Assembly (NCBI GenBank): GCA_002377695.1
Contig: DFQH01000001.1
Span: 669,583 to 733,582, forward strand
Direction: 5' to 3'
Origin: Citromicrobium sp. UBA3494
Lineage (GTDB): Bacteria; Pseudomonadota; Alphaproteobacteria; Sphingomonadales; Sphingomonadaceae
DNA: 64,000 nucleotides
Below the pieces are notes generated by a model that saw only the letters and a list, made by a program, of their open reading frames with translations, was not told where the DNA came from and ran no database searches. A program made the translations under genes and the position numbers. This document shows positions 43,202 through 52,477 of this stretch, in pieces. How positions within the stretch are numbered: the stretch's first letter is position 1; each line of letters starts with the position of its first letter.

Positions 43202-44100
43202 TGCGCGATCCACCAGCGGAACAGCTGATGCGCGATGGTGTGCGGCGGGGGCGAGACCATCGGCGCGTCGTCCCTCGCTTCGAGCGAGGCGATCACATCC
43301 TCGCGCGTGAACCAGTGCGCCTCTGCCATCTCGGTCTCGTCCAGCGTGATTTCCGTCCCTTCGGCCTGGCCGATGCAGCCGATCATCAGCTGGCTGGGGA
43401 AGGGCCAGGGCTGGCTGAGGATGTAGCGGACATCGCGCACCACGACGCCCACTTCCTCCAGCACTTCGCGCGCCACGCCTTCCTCGATCGTCTCACCCGG
43501 CTCGACGAAGCCGGCGAGCGCGGAAAAGCGTCCCTCGGGCCAGCCGAGCCCACGGCCCAGCAGCAACTTGCCGCCATGCTCCACCAGCATGATGGTGACC
43601 GGGTCAGTGCGCGGGAAATGGTCCGCGCCGCAAGCCTCGCAGGTGCGTTGCCAGCCGCCCTTGGCGACCCTGGTCGTGCCACCGCATTGCGCGCAGAAGC
43701 GGTGCCGGGCGTGCCAATCCACCAGGCTGCGCGCGCCGCCGTACAGCGCCAGCTGGTCCGGCGCGAGCGCGGTCATCAGCGACCATAGCTGCGGGTTCGC
43801 CATGCGCGGGCGGGCATCGCCTTCGCTCGGGACGCAGGCGAAGCAGGCCTTCTCTCCCCCATCCGACCGATCGAGGCCCAGGAACACCAGCTCCGCATCC
43901 TCGGGCGCGTCGGCCAGCGTGCCCCACGACAGCCGCCCGGCTTCATCCATGGAAGGGTTCAGCCCGTCGAGCAGCAGCAGCCGCGCTTTCCAGTCCATCC
44001 GCGCGGCAAGCCCATCGGGGTCCGCGCGCAGATTGTCCGCCCGATCGAGCGGGGAACCGGAAAACGCGATCGGCCTGGCTGTGGCAGACGCCTCAGACAC
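43198..44100 (-). CDS. nudC: NAD(H) pyrophosphatase NudC
   Basis: NudC hydrolyses NADH to NMNH and AMP and removes NAD caps from RNA. The 300-residue product has the zinc site Cys136, Cys139, Cys154, Cys157 (FCAQCGG, RTCEACG), a full Nudix box from residue 197 (GFVEPGETIEEGVAREVLEE), and the NudC-specific SQPWPFP at 229-235. I chose GTG at 44100; it overlaps the stop of the serine hydrolase by 8 bases, giving coupled translation. Longer upstream frames are not NudC sequence. Confidence 0.95.
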   Translation of the reverse strand: MSEASATARPIAFSGSPLDRADNLRADPDGLAARMDWKARLLLLDGLNPSMDEAGRLSWGTLADAPEDAELVFLGLDRSDGGEKACFACVPSEGDARPRMANPQLWSLMTALAPDQLALYGGARSLVDWHARHRFCAQCGGTTRVAKGGWQRTCEACGADHFPRTDPVTIMLVEHGGKLLLGRGLGWPEGRFSALAGFVEPGETIEEGVAREVLEEVGVVVRDVRYILSQPWPFPSQLMIGCIGQAEGTEITLDETEMAEAHWFTREDVIASLEARDDAPMVSPPPHTIAHQLFRWWIAQ

Positions 44101-45406
44101 CGTAGTGCGCGGCGAGATCGGCTTCGACCAGTTCGGAGAACTTGCCCTGGATCGGGTAGGCCTCGCTCGGCATGTATTGGGTGAACAGCTGCGCGCGCAG
44201 GCCGCGCTTGAAATCGACCATCGCGGCAGTGCCAGCCGCGCCGCCCCAGCCGTAGCTGCAGCCGACCACGCGCCCGCCCGCGCCATAGCCCTGCCCTTCG
44301 GTCCAGCTGCCGGTCAGGTCCACCGTGTCCGGCAGGATGTTCGACGTGCCGACCATGACCGCACCTTCGCTCAGCACGCGGGTGCCGTCGATCATGCCCT
44401 TGCCCAGCAGCATGCGCAGGAACCGGTCGTAATCGCGCGGGGAGGAAACCAGCCCGGCGCCGCCGAAGGGGAACGCAGGCTTGTCGAGATAGATGGAGGA
44501 CGCCGCCGGATCGATCGGGATCACCTTTCCGCCGAACACGGCATAATTGGTGGTGAACCGCCCGACCTCGCTTTGCGGCACGGTGAAGAAGGTGCTCGTC
44601 ATTCCCGTCGGGCCGAGAATCCTCTCCTGCATCACCTGGTCGAACGGCTTGCCTTCGACCACTTCGATCACGCGGCCCATCAGGTCGAGGCCGACCGAGT
44701 AGGACCACCGGGTGCCCGGCTGGTAGACCAGCGGCACGGTGGCCAGCCGATCGGCGAACAGCTCCAGGCTCTGCGCGGTCTGCGCCATTCCCATGCCGGG
44801 GATCGGCACGCGGCTGACCTGTCCCGCGACGAGGCCCAGCCGGTCGTATTCGTCCTTTATCGGGCCCTGCTGGACGATCTGATACCCGAGGCCCGCTGTG
44901 TGCGTCAGCAGATGGCGGATGGTGATCGGATTGCTGGCGGGCTCCAGATTATCCTCGGTGATCGCACCGTCATATTCCTTCTGCACCTGCATGTTCGCAA
45001 AGGCGGGCAGAATGTCCGACAGCGGTTGGTCGAGCCCCATCCTGCCTTCCGAAATCAGCTGCATCGCCAGCATGCCGGTGATCGGCTTGGTCATCGAATA
45101 GATGCGGTAGAGCGAGTCGATGTCGGCCTGGGTGGTGCCGCCCATCGCCAGCGTTCCGCCGCCCACGGTGTGGGCGTGGTCTTCCTGCTTCCACCCGAAG
45201 GTGGCGATCATGTTGGCGACCTTCTTTTCGGCGAGATAGCTCTCGATCTCGGCGGCCACGCGCGGCCAGGCCTCGCTGACGTCGTGCGCCAGCAGCGCGC
45301 TGCCGAAGGGCAGCGTGGCAAGCATGCCGCCGCCCGCGACCAGTGCTCCGCCCTTGAGGATGCTGCGGCGAGAGAACCCGCCCTCGTCGAATTGGGTATA
45401 TGCCAT
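44093..45406 (-). CDS. Tat-exported serine hydrolase, beta-lactamase/family VIII esterase type
   Basis: The 437-residue protein starts with a twin-arginine signal (SRRSILKGGALVAGGGML) and has the class C beta-lactamase-like SxxK motif in YRIYSMTKPITGM. Further motifs are RHLLTHTAGLGY, the tyrosine motif WSYSVGLD, and GWGGAAGT in place of KTG, the pattern seen in family VIII esterases rather than true beta-lactamases. It would act in the periplasm on esters or peptides. It overlaps nudC and starts a four-gene minus-strand operon. Confidence 0.9.
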   Translation of the reverse strand: MAYTQFDEGGFSRRSILKGGALVAGGGMLATLPFGSALLAHDVSEAWPRVAAEIESYLAEKKVANMIATFGWKQEDHAHTVGGGTLAMGGTTQADIDSLYRIYSMTKPITGMLAMQLISEGRMGLDQPLSDILPAFANMQVQKEYDGAITEDNLEPASNPITIRHLLTHTAGLGYQIVQQGPIKDEYDRLGLVAGQVSRVPIPGMGMAQTAQSLELFADRLATVPLVYQPGTRWSYSVGLDLMGRVIEVVEGKPFDQVMQERILGPTGMTSTFFTVPQSEVGRFTTNYAVFGGKVIPIDPAASSIYLDKPAFPFGGAGLVSSPRDYDRFLRMLLGKGMIDGTRVLSEGAVMVGTSNILPDTVDLTGSWTEGQGYGAGGRVVGCSYGWGGAAGTAAMVDFKRGLRAQLFTQYMPSEAYPIQGKFSELVEADLAAHYGV

Positions 45407-45567
45407 CAGGTCTCTCTTCCGGTTCGGTTGCGCTTGGAAACTAAAGCGCCATCGTGAGCCGTCAATGAGGCAATTGGTCCGGCCATCCTGTTGGCCGTCC
45501 AAGGCGCGGCGCTTCAGGGTTCATTTACCATCTTGCCAGAAGCCGGTGCCTTAGACATATAAGACAC

Positions 45568-45789
45568 ATGCTCAATATTCTCTCCTGGCTGTTCGGCCTC
45601 GTCGGCCTCGTTATCGTGATCCTCGGGCTGATCCCCTTTATCGGGATCCTCAACTGGATCGCCCTGCCCTTCCTCGTCATCGGGACGATCCTGGGCTTCC
45701 TGTCCTCCAGCACCAGCGGGCGGACCTTCTGCATCATCATCATGATCATCTCGATCATCCGGCTGGTGCTGGGCGGCGGCATCCTCTGA
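45568..45789 (+). CDS. Small hydrophobic membrane protein
   Basis: The 73-residue product is almost entirely hydrophobic: segments LVGLVIVILGLIPFIG, LPFLVIGTILGFLS and IIIMIISIIRLVLGG suggest two or three membrane helices. No family is recognised. It is divergent from the serine hydrolase and convergent with mutY, 20 bases from the latter's stop. Confidence 0.65.
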   Translation: MLNILSWLFGLVGLVIVILGLIPFIGILNWIALPFLVIGTILGFLSSSTSGRTFCIIIMIISIIRLVLGGGIL

Positions 45790-45809
45790 TCGCCTGAAAA
45801 AAAGGCCGC

Positions 45810-46862
45810 CTAGAGCAAGCGCTCCCGCGCCACCCCGGCGAGCCGAGCCGCCTTGGCGAACAGGGTCGGAAGGCCCGCTTCCGGCAGCTTTGCCAGCGGC
45901 CACCAGACGCCATCTCCGGGTGGGTCTGCATCCGCACCATCCAGACGCAGCACCGTCAGTTCGATGGTGAAATGCGTGAAGGTGTGGCGGACCGCCCCTG
46001 TATCGGCCCATTCTCCCCGCATCGGCGCCACGCCCGCCCCGTCGGCCCTGGCCGACCAGCCATCGTCGGGCAGCGCGCGCATCCCGCCCAGCATGCCTTC
46101 GGGTGGGCGCTGCACCAGCCAGACGTGTCCTTCCCGCTCCATCCAGTAGGCGCACCCCTGTCGCACGGGCTTGGCCTTTTTCGGCGCCTTGGCCGGCAGG
46201 CGTTCGGGATCGTTCCCGCGCGCGGCGCACGCTCCCGCCAGCGGGCAGGCATCGCAGTTCGGCTTGCGCGGCGTGCAGATGCGGCTGCCCAGATCCATCA
46301 TCGCCTGCGCGAAGTCTCCCGCGCGCTCTTCCGGAGTGATCGTGTCCGCTGCCGCGCGGATCGCCTTGCGCGCAGCGGGCAGCGGCTGCTCGATTGCGAA
46401 CAGCCGCGCCACCACCCGCTCGACATTCGCATCGACCACCACGGCACGCCGCCCGAAGGCAATCGCAGCGATGGCAGCGGCAGTGTAGTCGCCCACGCCC
46501 GGCAGCTTGCGAAGCCCCTCTTCGGTATCCGGAAAACCGCCCAGATCGGCGACCGCGCGCGCCGCCTTCACCAGATTGCGCGCACGCGAATAATAGCCCA
46601 GCCCAGCCCACGCGGCGAGCACGTCCTCCTCGGGAGCCGCCGCCAGCGCCTCGACATGCGGCCACCGGTGGGTGAATGCCGCGAAGTAAGGCTTCACCGC
46701 CGCCACGGTCGTTTGCTGAAGCATGATTTCGGACAGCCACACCCTGTAGGGATCGGGCGGCGGTTGGCCCGGCAGGGCGCGCCACGGCAGCGCGCGCGCA
46801 TGCGTGTCGTACCAGGCGAGAAGTTTTGCCGGAATCAGTGCGTCGGGGCGGGTGGCGGTCAC
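45810..46862 (-). CDS. mutY: A/G-specific adenine DNA glycosylase
   Basis: MutY removes adenine paired with 8-oxoguanine. The 350-residue protein has the catalytic Glu45 (SEIMLQQTT), helix-hairpin-helix LPGVGDYTAAAIAAIAFG with Asp144 (VVVDANVERV), the [4Fe-4S] cysteines 196/203/206/212 (C-x6-C-x2-C-x5-C), and a C-terminal Nudix-like 8-oxoG-recognition domain. GTG at 46862 begins family sequence. It is divergent from dciA with only 29 bases between the starts. Confidence 0.95.
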   Translation of the reverse strand: MTATRPDALIPAKLLAWYDTHARALPWRALPGQPPPDPYRVWLSEIMLQQTTVAAVKPYFAAFTHRWPHVEALAAAPEEDVLAAWAGLGYYSRARNLVKAARAVADLGGFPDTEEGLRKLPGVGDYTAAAIAAIAFGRRAVVVDANVERVVARLFAIEQPLPAARKAIRAAADTITPEERAGDFAQAMMDLGSRICTPRKPNCDACPLAGACAARGNDPERLPAKAPKKAKPVRQGCAYWMEREGHVWLVQRPPEGMLGGMRALPDDGWSARADGAGVAPMRGEWADTGAVRHTFTHFTIELTVLRLDGADADPPGDGVWWPLAKLPEAGLPTLFAKAARLAGVARERLL

Positions 46863-46891
46863 GCGCGGGCTATGGCATTCTCTCCCTTCCA

Positions 46892-47467
46892 ATGGAACGC
46901 ACCCCTCCTCCCAAATCGCCCACCACGAAAAAGCGCACCGGCAGAGGCTCGGCGAAAGGCAACGTCCGCCCGTTCGAGCGGCCACGCGGCGGCGGGCCGA
47001 AGGCGGTGGGCGATCTGATGCCGCAGGTCGGGCGGACGGCCTTCCGCCGGTACGGCTTCGTCCAAAGTTCGGTCGTCACCCGCTGGCCGGAGATCGTCGG
47101 CCCCGAACATGCGAAGGTCTGCGCGCCCGAGGCGATCCGCTTCCCACCCGGCGAGCGATCCGAGGGAATCCTGCAGATGGTGGTCGCGCCCGCGCATGCG
47201 CCGATCATCCAGCACGTGATCCCCGAGATTATCGAACGGGTGAACCGCTTCTTCGGCTATCGCGCCGTCGCCAAGGTGAAGATGCGGCAAGGTGCGGTTC
47301 AGCAACGCGATGTAGAGGCCGAAAAAGGCGCCCGCCCGCCCGAACTCAAGCCGATTCCCATGGAACTGGGCGACAGTTTGCGCGATATCGGCGACCCCGA
47401 ACTGCGCGCGGTGCTGGAAGGGCTGGCCCGCACGATGGGTAACGACACGGAAGGATCGCAGGAGTGA
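46892..47467 (+). CDS. DciA-like protein (DUF721)
   Basis: This 191-residue protein has a DUF721 domain (RRYGFVQSSVVTRWPEIVGP, ILQMVVAPAHAPIIQHVIPE, INRFFGYRAVAKVKM-like VNRFFGYRAVAKVKMRQG), the region that loads the replicative helicase in DciA proteins. The N-terminus is basic and probably disordered. It is first in a plus-strand unit with two DsbA-like genes and smc. It overlaps the next gene by 4 bases (GTGA). Confidence 0.85.
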   Translation: MERTPPPKSPTTKKRTGRGSAKGNVRPFERPRGGGPKAVGDLMPQVGRTAFRRYGFVQSSVVTRWPEIVGPEHAKVCAPEAIRFPPGERSEGILQMVVAPAHAPIIQHVIPEIIERVNRFFGYRAVAKVKMRQGAVQQRDVEAEKGARPPELKPIPMELGDSLRDIGDPELRAVLEGLARTMGNDTEGSQE

Positions 47468-48153
47468 AACGGATCGTCGCAGGCCTGATGGTGCTGATTG
47501 CCGGGCTGGCGAGCATGGCCGCAACGCAGAACTGGCTGGGCACGGTGGAGCGCACCCCCGTGTCGCACCTCGTCGGCAACCCCGATGCGCCCGTCACGGT
47601 GACGGAGTATATCAGCTACACCTGCCCGCATTGCCGCGACTTCACCATGCAGGGCGAAGAGATCCTGAAGGTCGGCTATGTCCAGCCGGGCGACCTGCGG
47701 TTCGAATACCGCCATGTGGCGGCGAACATTATCGACATGACCGCCACGATGCTGGCGTTCTGCGGTGCGCCCGAGAAATTCCCGCGCAACCATGCCGCGC
47801 TGATGGCCGCGCAGCCTCAGTTCAACGCGCTTCGCCGGATGGCCACCAAGAGCCAGACGGACCGCTGGACCAATGGCGACCTGGCCGCCCGCCGCCGCGC
47901 CGTGGCGAGCGACCTCAACCTGTATGCGATCCTCGAACAGCGGGGCTATTCGCGCTCCGAACTCGATCAGTGCCTCGCCGATCAGGCACTGGCCAACGCA
48001 ATCGAGAGCGCCATCGCGCAGGACGTGGAGAAATACGGCCCGATCCCGACGCCCAGCTTCGCGGTCAACGGGCAGATGCTCGAAAACGTGCATGGGTGGG
48101 AAAGGCTGAGCCAGGTGCTTGCCTCGCCCCTGCCTGCCGCTCCATCCGAATAA
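47464..48153 (+). CDS. DsbA-family thiol:disulfide protein
   Basis: The 229-residue exported protein (signal segment KRIVAGLMVLIAGLASMAA) has a thioredoxin fold with CPHC at 54-57 (SYTCPHCRDF) and a cis-Pro PTPSF. It should form or shuffle disulfides in the periplasm. The GTG start overlaps the DUF721 stop. It is the first of two DsbA-like genes in a row. Confidence 0.9.
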   Translation: MKRIVAGLMVLIAGLASMAATQNWLGTVERTPVSHLVGNPDAPVTVTEYISYTCPHCRDFTMQGEEILKVGYVQPGDLRFEYRHVAANIIDMTATMLAFCGAPEKFPRNHAALMAAQPQFNALRRMATKSQTDRWTNGDLAARRRAVASDLNLYAILEQRGYSRSELDQCLADQALANAIESAIAQDVEKYGPIPTPSFAVNGQMLENVHGWERLSQVLASPLPAAPSE

Positions 48154-48249
48154 GCGTGTAGAGTGCCGGTGGAGAACCCGTCGCCGCCCCTTCCGAATCG
48201 CTGGCCAGCGCGCCTATCCTTCCCAATCGGCTCGAAAAAGGACCGTCCG

Positions 48250-49026
48250 ATGACCCTACGCACCAACACCGGGCGCTTTGCCCTCACCGCCGTGGCCCTG
48301 CCGCTTGCCCTGGCGCTCGCCGCCTGCGGATCGGGCGACGGAGGCGAAGCCGCGCTCAACGGGGAGCCGGCCGCCGAAGTCGCCGCGCCCGACGGGCAGG
48401 AATGGTCCGAAGTGGCGCAGATCACCGATCGCAACGGCTATCTGGTCGGCAATCCCGATGCGCCGATCAAGCTGCTCGAATACGGATCGCTCACCTGCCC
48501 GGGCTGCGCGCAGTTCTCCATGCAGGCGAGCGAGGCGTTGATGAACGAATATGTCGACAGCGGACGCGTCAGCTTCGAATTCCGCAGTTTCGCAATTCAC
48601 GGCCCGATCGACCTCGCGCTCACGCGTCTGATCGACTGTGGCGAACCCTCGCAGGCCGTGCCGCTGGCCGATCAGGTCTGGGCCAACCTGCAGACGCTGC
48701 TTCCGCCGGTTCAGGAACGCGCGCAGCAGCTCGACCAGGCGCTTTCGCTGCCCGAAGACCAACGCTTCGTCGCCTTTGCGGAAACCGCAGGCCTGCTCGA
48801 TTTCTTCGCCGCACGCGGGATCAGCCGCGATCAGGCGCGCACCTGTCTTGCCGATGCGGAGCGGTTGACCGAAATCGCCGAGGCCTCCCAGTCCTACGGC
48901 ACGCAGGACGATATCCGGGGCACGCCGACGTTCCTGCTCAACGGCACCGAACTGGCGCTGGACCCCGGCCCCACCTGGCCGCAGGTCGAGGCGGCCTTGC
49001 AGCGCGCGGGCGCCCGCGAAGAGTAA
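48250..49026 (+). CDS. DsbA-family lipoprotein
   Basis: The 258-residue product has a lipobox (LALAAC, Cys26), an Asp/Glu/Ala-rich linker, and a thioredoxin fold with active site CPGC at 83-86 (GSLTCPGCAQFS) and cis-Pro GTPTFLLNG. The different active-site dipeptide (PG versus PH) suggests a different redox potential from its neighbour. It shares VGNPDAP with that protein, so the two probably arose by an old duplication. smc follows 20 bases after its stop. Confidence 0.9.
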   Translation: MTLRTNTGRFALTAVALPLALALAACGSGDGGEAALNGEPAAEVAAPDGQEWSEVAQITDRNGYLVGNPDAPIKLLEYGSLTCPGCAQFSMQASEALMNEYVDSGRVSFEFRSFAIHGPIDLALTRLIDCGEPSQAVPLADQVWANLQTLLPPVQERAQQLDQALSLPEDQRFVAFAETAGLLDFFAARGISRDQARTCLADAERLTEIAEASQSYGTQDDIRGTPTFLLNGTELALDPGPTWPQVEAALQRAGAREE

Positions 49027-49046
49027 TGGCCAACTAAGGCGCCTCG

Positions 49047-52000
49047 ATGGAGATACGGCGACTTCGTCTTTCCGGCTTCAAGAGCTTCGTCGAGCCCGCC
49101 GAACTGCGCATCGAACCGGGGCTGACCGGCGTGGTCGGCCCCAATGGTTGCGGCAAGTCCAACCTGCTCGAAGCGATCCGCTGGGTGATGGGGGAAACCT
49201 CCGCCAAGTCGATGCGCTCGGGCGGGATGGAAGATGTGATCTTCGCGGGCACCGAACAGCGCCCGCCGCGCCAGTTCGCCGAAGTGGTGTTGACCGGTTC
49301 GGACGACAGCGGAGACGAGCTGGAAGTCGTGCGCCGGATCGAACGCGGCGCGGGCAGCGCCTACCGCGTCAACGGCAATGATGTTCGCGCGAAGGATGTT
49401 GCGCTGGCCTTCGCCGATGCCGCGACCGGCGCGCACTCCCCCGCGCTGGTCAGCCAGGGCAAGATCGCGCACATGATCGCGGCCAAGCCTGCCGAGCGAC
49501 GGCAGATGCTGGAAGAGGCAGCGGGGATTGCGGGGCTGCACGTGCGCCGCAAGGATGCCGAGAGCAAGCTGCGCTCGACCGAGAAGAACCTCGAACGGCT
49601 GGAAGACCTGCTGGCCGGCCTCGACAGCCAGATCGCCAGCCTGCGCCGCCAGGCCAGGCAGGCGGAGCGCTATTCGAAGCTGACAGACGAGATCGGCGTG
49701 GCCGAGGCGCGGCTGGTCTTTGCCCGGTGGCGCGATGCGGCCGCCAGCGCAGAGGCCGCGCGCAAGGCTGCGGGCGAGGCGGAAAGCGCGGTCGCTGCCG
49801 CCAAGGCCCGCGCTGGGGAAGCCGAAGCCGCCCAGCGCGAGGCAGCGGAAACGCTTGCCGATGCGCGCGATGCGCTGGTCGCCGCGCGCACCGATGCGGG
49901 CGCGCAGGAACAGCGTCTAGCCAGCCTGGAGAAGGAACGCGACGCCGCGCTCGCCCGGCTCGCCGATCTCGACCGGCAGGCCGAGCGGCTGGAGCAGGAC
50001 CGGGAGGATTACGGACGCACCGGGCGCGATGCCGCCGATGCGCTCAAGCGTCTGGAAGCCGAACTTGCGGCGAGCGAGCAGGCCCGTGCGCAGGCCGAAG
50101 AAGCGCTTCCGCAGGTGATCGCGGATGCCGAACGGGCAGAGCAGGCGGAACGCGCGGCAGAGCTGGACCTTGCCCGCGCCAACGCGGATTTCGCCGCGCT
50201 CGACGCCGAATGGCGCGTGGCGCGCGCAGCGGTGGAGCAGGCCGAGCGACGGGTCGCCAGCCTGGCCAGGGAGGCGGAACGGCTCGACGAGGCGCAGCGC
50301 GCGCGGGCGAGCGAGGACGATCCGGCAAAGGCTCTCGAGGCGGCGAAGCACGATGCCGCACAGGCAGGTGAGCGCCGCGAAGAACTTGCCGCACGGATCG
50401 TCGATCTGCGCGCAGCGCGCGATGCGGCACGGAGCGAACTGGAGCAGGCGCAGGAAGCCCTCGCGGGCGCACGGGCCGAGCTTTCGGGCGTGGAGCGCGA
50501 GCATGCCGCGCTGGAGAAGGATCGCGCCCATCGGGACAAGGCGCGCGCGGCCAAGGCCGGGCTGCCGGTGGCGCTCGACAAGGTTCGTGCGGAGCCCGGA
50601 TATGAAGCCCCGCTGGCCGCCGTGCTGGGGCGCGACGGGCGCAGTCCGCTCGGCCTGATGCCCGATGCGCAGGATGGCCGCTTCTGGACCGGCGCGCCGC
50701 AACCCGATCCGGTGGAGCATGCCCTGCTCGATCATGTGCCCGACTGCCCGGAGGAGCTGCGGGCACGCCTCGCGCGGGTAGAAGTGGCACAGGCGGATGA
50801 TGGCCGCGCGCTGGAACCGGGAACCTGGCTCGTGACCATGAAGGGTGCGCTGCGCCGGTGGGACGGGCTGGTGGTGCGCGGCGAAGGCGGCGCGGAGGCG
50901 GCAAGGCTCGAAGCCGCCAACCGGCTTGCCGCTCTGGCCGAGCAGCTACCCGCCCTGCAGCAGGCCGTGGCGGATGCCGAAAGGCGCTCTGCCAAGGCGC
51001 GCGAAGAGCTGGATGCAAGACAGGCCGATTTCTCCCGCGCCGAAAGCGAGAGCGAGGGGGCGGCGCAAGCCGAGCGCGAGGCCCTGCGCGCGCTCGACCG
51101 GGCCGAGGCCGCGCTGGCCAGCCATGCCGACAAGGCACGCCAGCTCGAAGAAGCGCGGCAGGACCTCGCGGATCAGCGCGCGACGGCAGAGCGTGAACTG
51201 GAAGCCGCGCAGGGGAAGCTGGCAGAGCTGACCGATCCCGAAGCGCTCGCCGGTCGGCGCGATGCGGCCCGCGAGGCGCACGAGACCGCACGCGGTCGGC
51301 TGAGCGCGGCCACGGCTGCACGTGCGGCGCAGGAACAGGCGCTGGCGGTGGCGCGCGAGCGTGTCTCGGCGCACAAGGCGGACCGATCGCACTGGGATCG
51401 CCGGGCGGACGAAGCCGCGCGGCGTCTCGCCGACATGGACGGGCGCGTGACCGAGATAGACAGTGCGCGCGAAGAAATCGGCGATCTGCCCGATCGGCTG
51501 CTGGCCGATATAGAAGCAGCGCGCACCAGCCATAAGGAAACCGCTGCGCGCCTTGCAGCCCTGCAGGAAACGCTCGACACCGCGCAGGCGACCGCCGATG
51601 CGGCGGATGCAGCGCAGCGCGGTGCCAACGAAGCCCTCTCCGAAGCGCGCGAGCGGCGCGCGCAGCTCGCCAACCAGGCCGAGAACGAGGATTCCCGCCG
51701 CGCGGAAATGGCGCGCGTTTCTGGCGAGCGGTTCCACAAGCCGCCGCCGCTGCTGCCCGCAGCTTTCGGTTTCGCCGAAGAGGATGTGTCGAACCGCGAT
51801 GCCGAAGCCGAAGCGCTCGACAGGTTGACCGCCTCGCGCGAACGAATCGGCCCGGTCAACCTGGTCGCGGCGGACGAGCTGGCCAGGATCGAGGAAGAGC
51901 ACGGTTCCACCGCCGCCGAGCGCGAGGAGCTGACCGAAGCCGTGCACCGCCTGCGCGGCTCGATCGGACAGTTGAACCGAGAGGGGCGAGAGCGGCTGAA

Positions 52001-52469
52001 GGCGGCGTTCGAGCAGGTCGACGCCCATTTCCAGAAACTGTTCGCGCGTCTGTTCGAGGGCGGCAGCGCCCACCTCGCGCTGATCGACAGCGACGATGTG
52101 CTGGAGGCCGGGCTGGAGATCTACGCCCAGCCGCCGGGCAAACGGCTGCAATCGCTCACGCTGCTGTCGGGCGGGGAGCAGGCGCTTACGGCCATCGCGC
52201 TCACCTTCGCGCTGTTCCTGACCAATCCGGCGCCGATCTGCGTGCTGGACGAGGTCGATGCACCGTTGGACGATGCGAATATCGACCGCTTCTGCGACCT
52301 GCTCGAGGCGATGACCCAACAGACCACCACCCGCTATCTGATCGTCACCCATAATGCCGTGACGATGAGCCGGATGCACCGCCTGTTCGGCGTCACCATG
52401 ATCGAGCAGGGCGTCAGCCGCCTGGTCAGCGTGGACCTGCAGGCCGCCGAACTGCTGGCGGCAGAGTAG
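49047..52469 (+). CDS. smc: Chromosome partition protein SMC
   Basis: The 1140-residue SMC has an N-terminal ATPase with Walker A GPNGCGKSN (31-39), long coiled coils (Ala/Glu/Arg-rich, about 170-500 and 660-950), a hinge near 505-640 (YEAPLAAVLGRDG, RRWDGLVVRGEGGA), and a C-terminal ATPase with signature LSGGEQ at 1040-1045 and Walker B VLDEVDAPLDD near 1066-1076. It organises and segregates the chromosome with ScpA/ScpB, which are not in the window. Confidence 0.97.
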   Translation: MEIRRLRLSGFKSFVEPAELRIEPGLTGVVGPNGCGKSNLLEAIRWVMGETSAKSMRSGGMEDVIFAGTEQRPPRQFAEVVLTGSDDSGDELEVVRRIERGAGSAYRVNGNDVRAKDVALAFADAATGAHSPALVSQGKIAHMIAAKPAERRQMLEEAAGIAGLHVRRKDAESKLRSTEKNLERLEDLLAGLDSQIASLRRQARQAERYSKLTDEIGVAEARLVFARWRDAAASAEAARKAAGEAESAVAAAKARAGEAEAAQREAAETLADARDALVAARTDAGAQEQRLASLEKERDAALARLADLDRQAERLEQDREDYGRTGRDAADALKRLEAELAASEQARAQAEEALPQVIADAERAEQAERAAELDLARANADFAALDAEWRVARAAVEQAERRVASLAREAERLDEAQRARASEDDPAKALEAAKHDAAQAGERREELAARIVDLRAARDAARSELEQAQEALAGARAELSGVEREHAALEKDRAHRDKARAAKAGLPVALDKVRAEPGYEAPLAAVLGRDGRSPLGLMPDAQDGRFWTGAPQPDPVEHALLDHVPDCPEELRARLARVEVAQADDGRALEPGTWLVTMKGALRRWDGLVVRGEGGAEAARLEAANRLAALAEQLPALQQAVADAERRSAKAREELDARQADFSRAESESEGAAQAEREALRALDRAEAALASHADKARQLEEARQDLADQRATAERELEAAQGKLAELTDPEALAGRRDAAREAHETARGRLSAATAARAAQEQALAVARERVSAHKADRSHWDRRADEAARRLADMDGRVTEIDSAREEIGDLPDRLLADIEAARTSHKETAARLAALQETLDTAQATADAADAAQRGANEALSEARERRAQLANQAENEDSRRAEMARVSGERFHKPPPLLPAAFGFAEEDVSNRDAEAEALDRLTASRERIGPVNLVAADELARIEEEHGSTAAEREELTEAVHRLRGSIGQLNREGRERLKAAFEQVDAHFQKLFARLFEGGSAHLALIDSDDVLEAGLEIYAQPPGKRLQSLTLLSGGEQALTAIALTFALFLTNPAPICVLDEVDAPLDDANIDRFCDLLEAMTQQTTTRYLIVTHNAVTMSRMHRLFGVTMIEQGVSRLVSVDLQAAELLAAE

Positions 52470-52477
52470 CGCTTACG

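Noticed and set aside
44093..45406. A true class C beta-lactamase (resistance gene)
   Set aside because: The KTG motif is replaced by a GWGGAAGT-type sequence and the tyrosine motif is YSV, a pattern of family VIII esterases; no AmpR-like regulator is adjacent.
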